Positions 6,472 to 7,631 of a stretch of 7,631 bases of DNA are shown piece after piece. The translations under genes and the position numbers were made by a program. The notes under the pieces were generated by a model. It saw nothing but the letters and a program-made list of their open reading frames with translations. It did not search any database and was not told the origin of the DNA. Within the stretch, counting starts at the first letter, position 1. Every line of letters begins with the position of its first letter. The stretch covers positions 1-7,631 of the forward strand of contig JAAURO010000070.1 in the NCBI GenBank assembly GCA_012032215.1. Direction: 5' to 3'. Origin of the DNA: Limnobacter sp. GTDB taxonomy: Bacteria; Pseudomonadota; Gammaproteobacteria; Burkholderiales; Burkholderiaceae_B.

Positions 6472-7492
6472 TTACTCTTTTCCGGCCATGGTCATCAGCT
6501 TGTCGATGGCCACACCCTTGTTGGCTTTTACACCAAACACGGTGCCTGGTTTTTCTGCATTCAGGCGGGCAATCGCTGCGGTGTAAAACTTCTGTGGCAT
6601 AGCCACGTAGCCCACTTCGCGAGACAGCTTGGCTGCGTTGGCCATGTAGAAATCCATGAACTGCTTCACATGGGGCTGGTCCAGAGACTTTTCAGACACA
6701 TAAATGAAGATGGGTCGTGAAAGCGGGTTGTAACTGCCATCGTTTACGTGCTCGACACTGGGCAACACGGCCTTGCCCTGCTCGTTAACCACAGCCACCG
6801 CATCCAGTTTGTCGAGGTTTTCTTCGTAGTATGCAAACCCGAAATAGCCCAAACCGCCTTTGTCACCAGAAACGCCTTGCACCAGCACATTGTCGTCTTC
6901 CGAGGCCGTGTAATCAGAGCGGGTGTCGCCCTGCTTGCCGCTGGCGTCTTTGCCAATAATCACTTCCCTGAAGTAATCGTAGGTGCCCGAATCGGTGCCT
7001 GGACCATACAGGCCCAAAGGCTCGGCGGGGAATCTGGAATTGATGTCTTTCCAGGTTTTAACCTTGCCCTGAGCAGCAGCTTCCCAGGCGGTTTTCAGCT
7101 CATCGGTGGTCATTTCTTTGGCCCAGCTGTTTTTCTTGTTGACAACAACGGTCAGCGCATCAAAGGCAACAGGCAGCTCAACGTACTTCACGCCGGCTTC
7201 TGCGCAGGCTTTCATTTCGCTTTCTTTAATGGGGCGTGAAGCGCCGGAAATATCGGTTTTCGCCCCGACAAAACTTCTTGAAACCACCGCCAGTGCCTGA
7301 AATACCCACAGTCACCTTGATTTTGCCACGGTTCTTGATCTGAAACTCCTCGGCCACCGCTTCAGTAATGGGGTACACGGTGGAAGAACCGTCGATTTTG
7401 ACCACTGCATCGTCTGCAAAAGCAGAACCTGCTACGCCTGCACTGGCAAAAGCTGCCGCTGCAGCTACCACAACACATTGAATTCGTTTCAT
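6472..7492 (-). CDS. pstS: Periplasmic phosphate-binding protein PstS (one frameshift)
   Basis: The high-affinity periplasmic receptor that delivers phosphate to PstC-PstA. The corrected protein is 339 residues. A Sec signal peptide (positive MKR, hydrophobic core to about 22) ends in SAFA with probable cleavage after residue 26. Ligand-site motifs are [17 protein letters not shown] (34-50), [18 protein letters not shown] (63-80), SRPI, and [12 protein letters not shown] (163-174). The lower half carries the usual [11 protein letters not shown] and [13 protein letters not shown] at 7492 has an ideal AAAGGAG eight bases upstream. One extra base in the T4 run at 7257-7260 splits the gene; removing it gives [14 protein letters not shown]. 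It is the first gene of the operon, behind a Pho-box promoter, and is separated from pstC by 181 bases with hairpins. It is close to the longer alpha/beta/gammaproteobacterial PstS type. Identity is very secure. Confidence 0.96.
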
Positions 7493-7535
7493 TTAAAAAG
7501 CTCCTTTAGTGGCTTCTATTCATCAAGGTGGCACT

Positions 7536-7569
7536 ACTATGCCGTAACATTTTTACAGGCATGTGACAA
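7536..7569 (-). promoter_or_regulatory. Pho box and -10 element of the pst operon
   Basis: On the minus strand two 7-mers with 4-base spacing, TTGTCAC (7569-7563) and CTGTAAA (7558-7552), match the PhoB direct-repeat pattern CTGTCAT-N4-CTGTCAC; a third, poorer repeat TTACGGC follows at 7547-7541. A CATAGT hexamer (7541-7536) lies exactly 10 bases after the second repeat, the spacing known for PhoB-activated promoters, where the box replaces the -35. The start codon of pstS is 44 bases further on. This indicates induction under phosphate starvation by a PhoB-type regulator encoded elsewhere. Confidence 0.72.
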
Positions 7570-7587
7570 AAAAAAGAATTTTTGTCA
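7564..7587. repeat. Inverted repeat made of opposed Pho-like half-sites
   Basis: TGACAAAAA (7564-7572) and TTTTTGTCA (7579-7587) are perfect 9-base inverted copies around AAAGAA. One arm overlaps the first repeat of the Pho box and the other is a TTGTCAT facing away from pstS. The region from 7588 to the window end is AT-rich at first and shows no further recognised element. Confidence 0.5.
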
Positions 7588-7631
7588 TCAGGCAATTTTT
7601 AATCGAGACATGGGGGCTTTGTAATTTACAG

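Overview
This window looks like chromosomal DNA from a mid-GC proteobacterium. The PstS, PstC and PstA types, a ParA resembling ones I know from pseudomonads and Burkholderiales, an RfaH/NusG-like factor and a PhoB-type box all fit. A Burkholderiales such as Limnobacter is possible, but that is a guess from overall flavour. Every credible gene is on the minus strand, so transcription runs from the right end to the left.

Right half (about 3512-7631): a high-affinity phosphate ABC transporter operon, pstS-pstC-pstA-pstB, preceded by a Pho-box promoter. No phoU follows pstB within the window. The 181-base pstS-pstC gap carries two clear stem-loops. Middle (about 1441-3460): two ParA-type ATPase genes 25 bases apart and, after a further 129 bases, a stand-alone receiver-like protein that lacks the phosphorylation residues. 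The distal ParA gene is preceded by a 19-bp tandem repeat and a candidate sigma-54 site. Left half (78-1373): a short cation diffusion facilitator (CDF) lacking the usual C-terminal domain, then an RfaH-like antiterminator with its own promoter, whose targets probably lie beyond the left edge.

Six of the nine proteins read through only if single-base indels are corrected, and a seventh needs one correction: at least 11 in 7.6 kb, nearly all in short homopolymers or doublets. The corrected proteins have normal family lengths and motifs and no nonsense substitutions, so I read these as assembly errors from uncorrected long-read or pyrosequencing data, not decay. Gene coordinates span the whole reconstructed gene, and residue numbers refer to the corrected proteins.

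Functionally, PstSCAB imports phosphate under PhoB control. The ParA/pseudo-receiver cluster suggests a positioning or assembly module of unknown cargo, and it is the part most worth pursuing. No intergenic stretch exceeds 300 bases, and I see no RNA gene, insertion sequence or CRISPR array.
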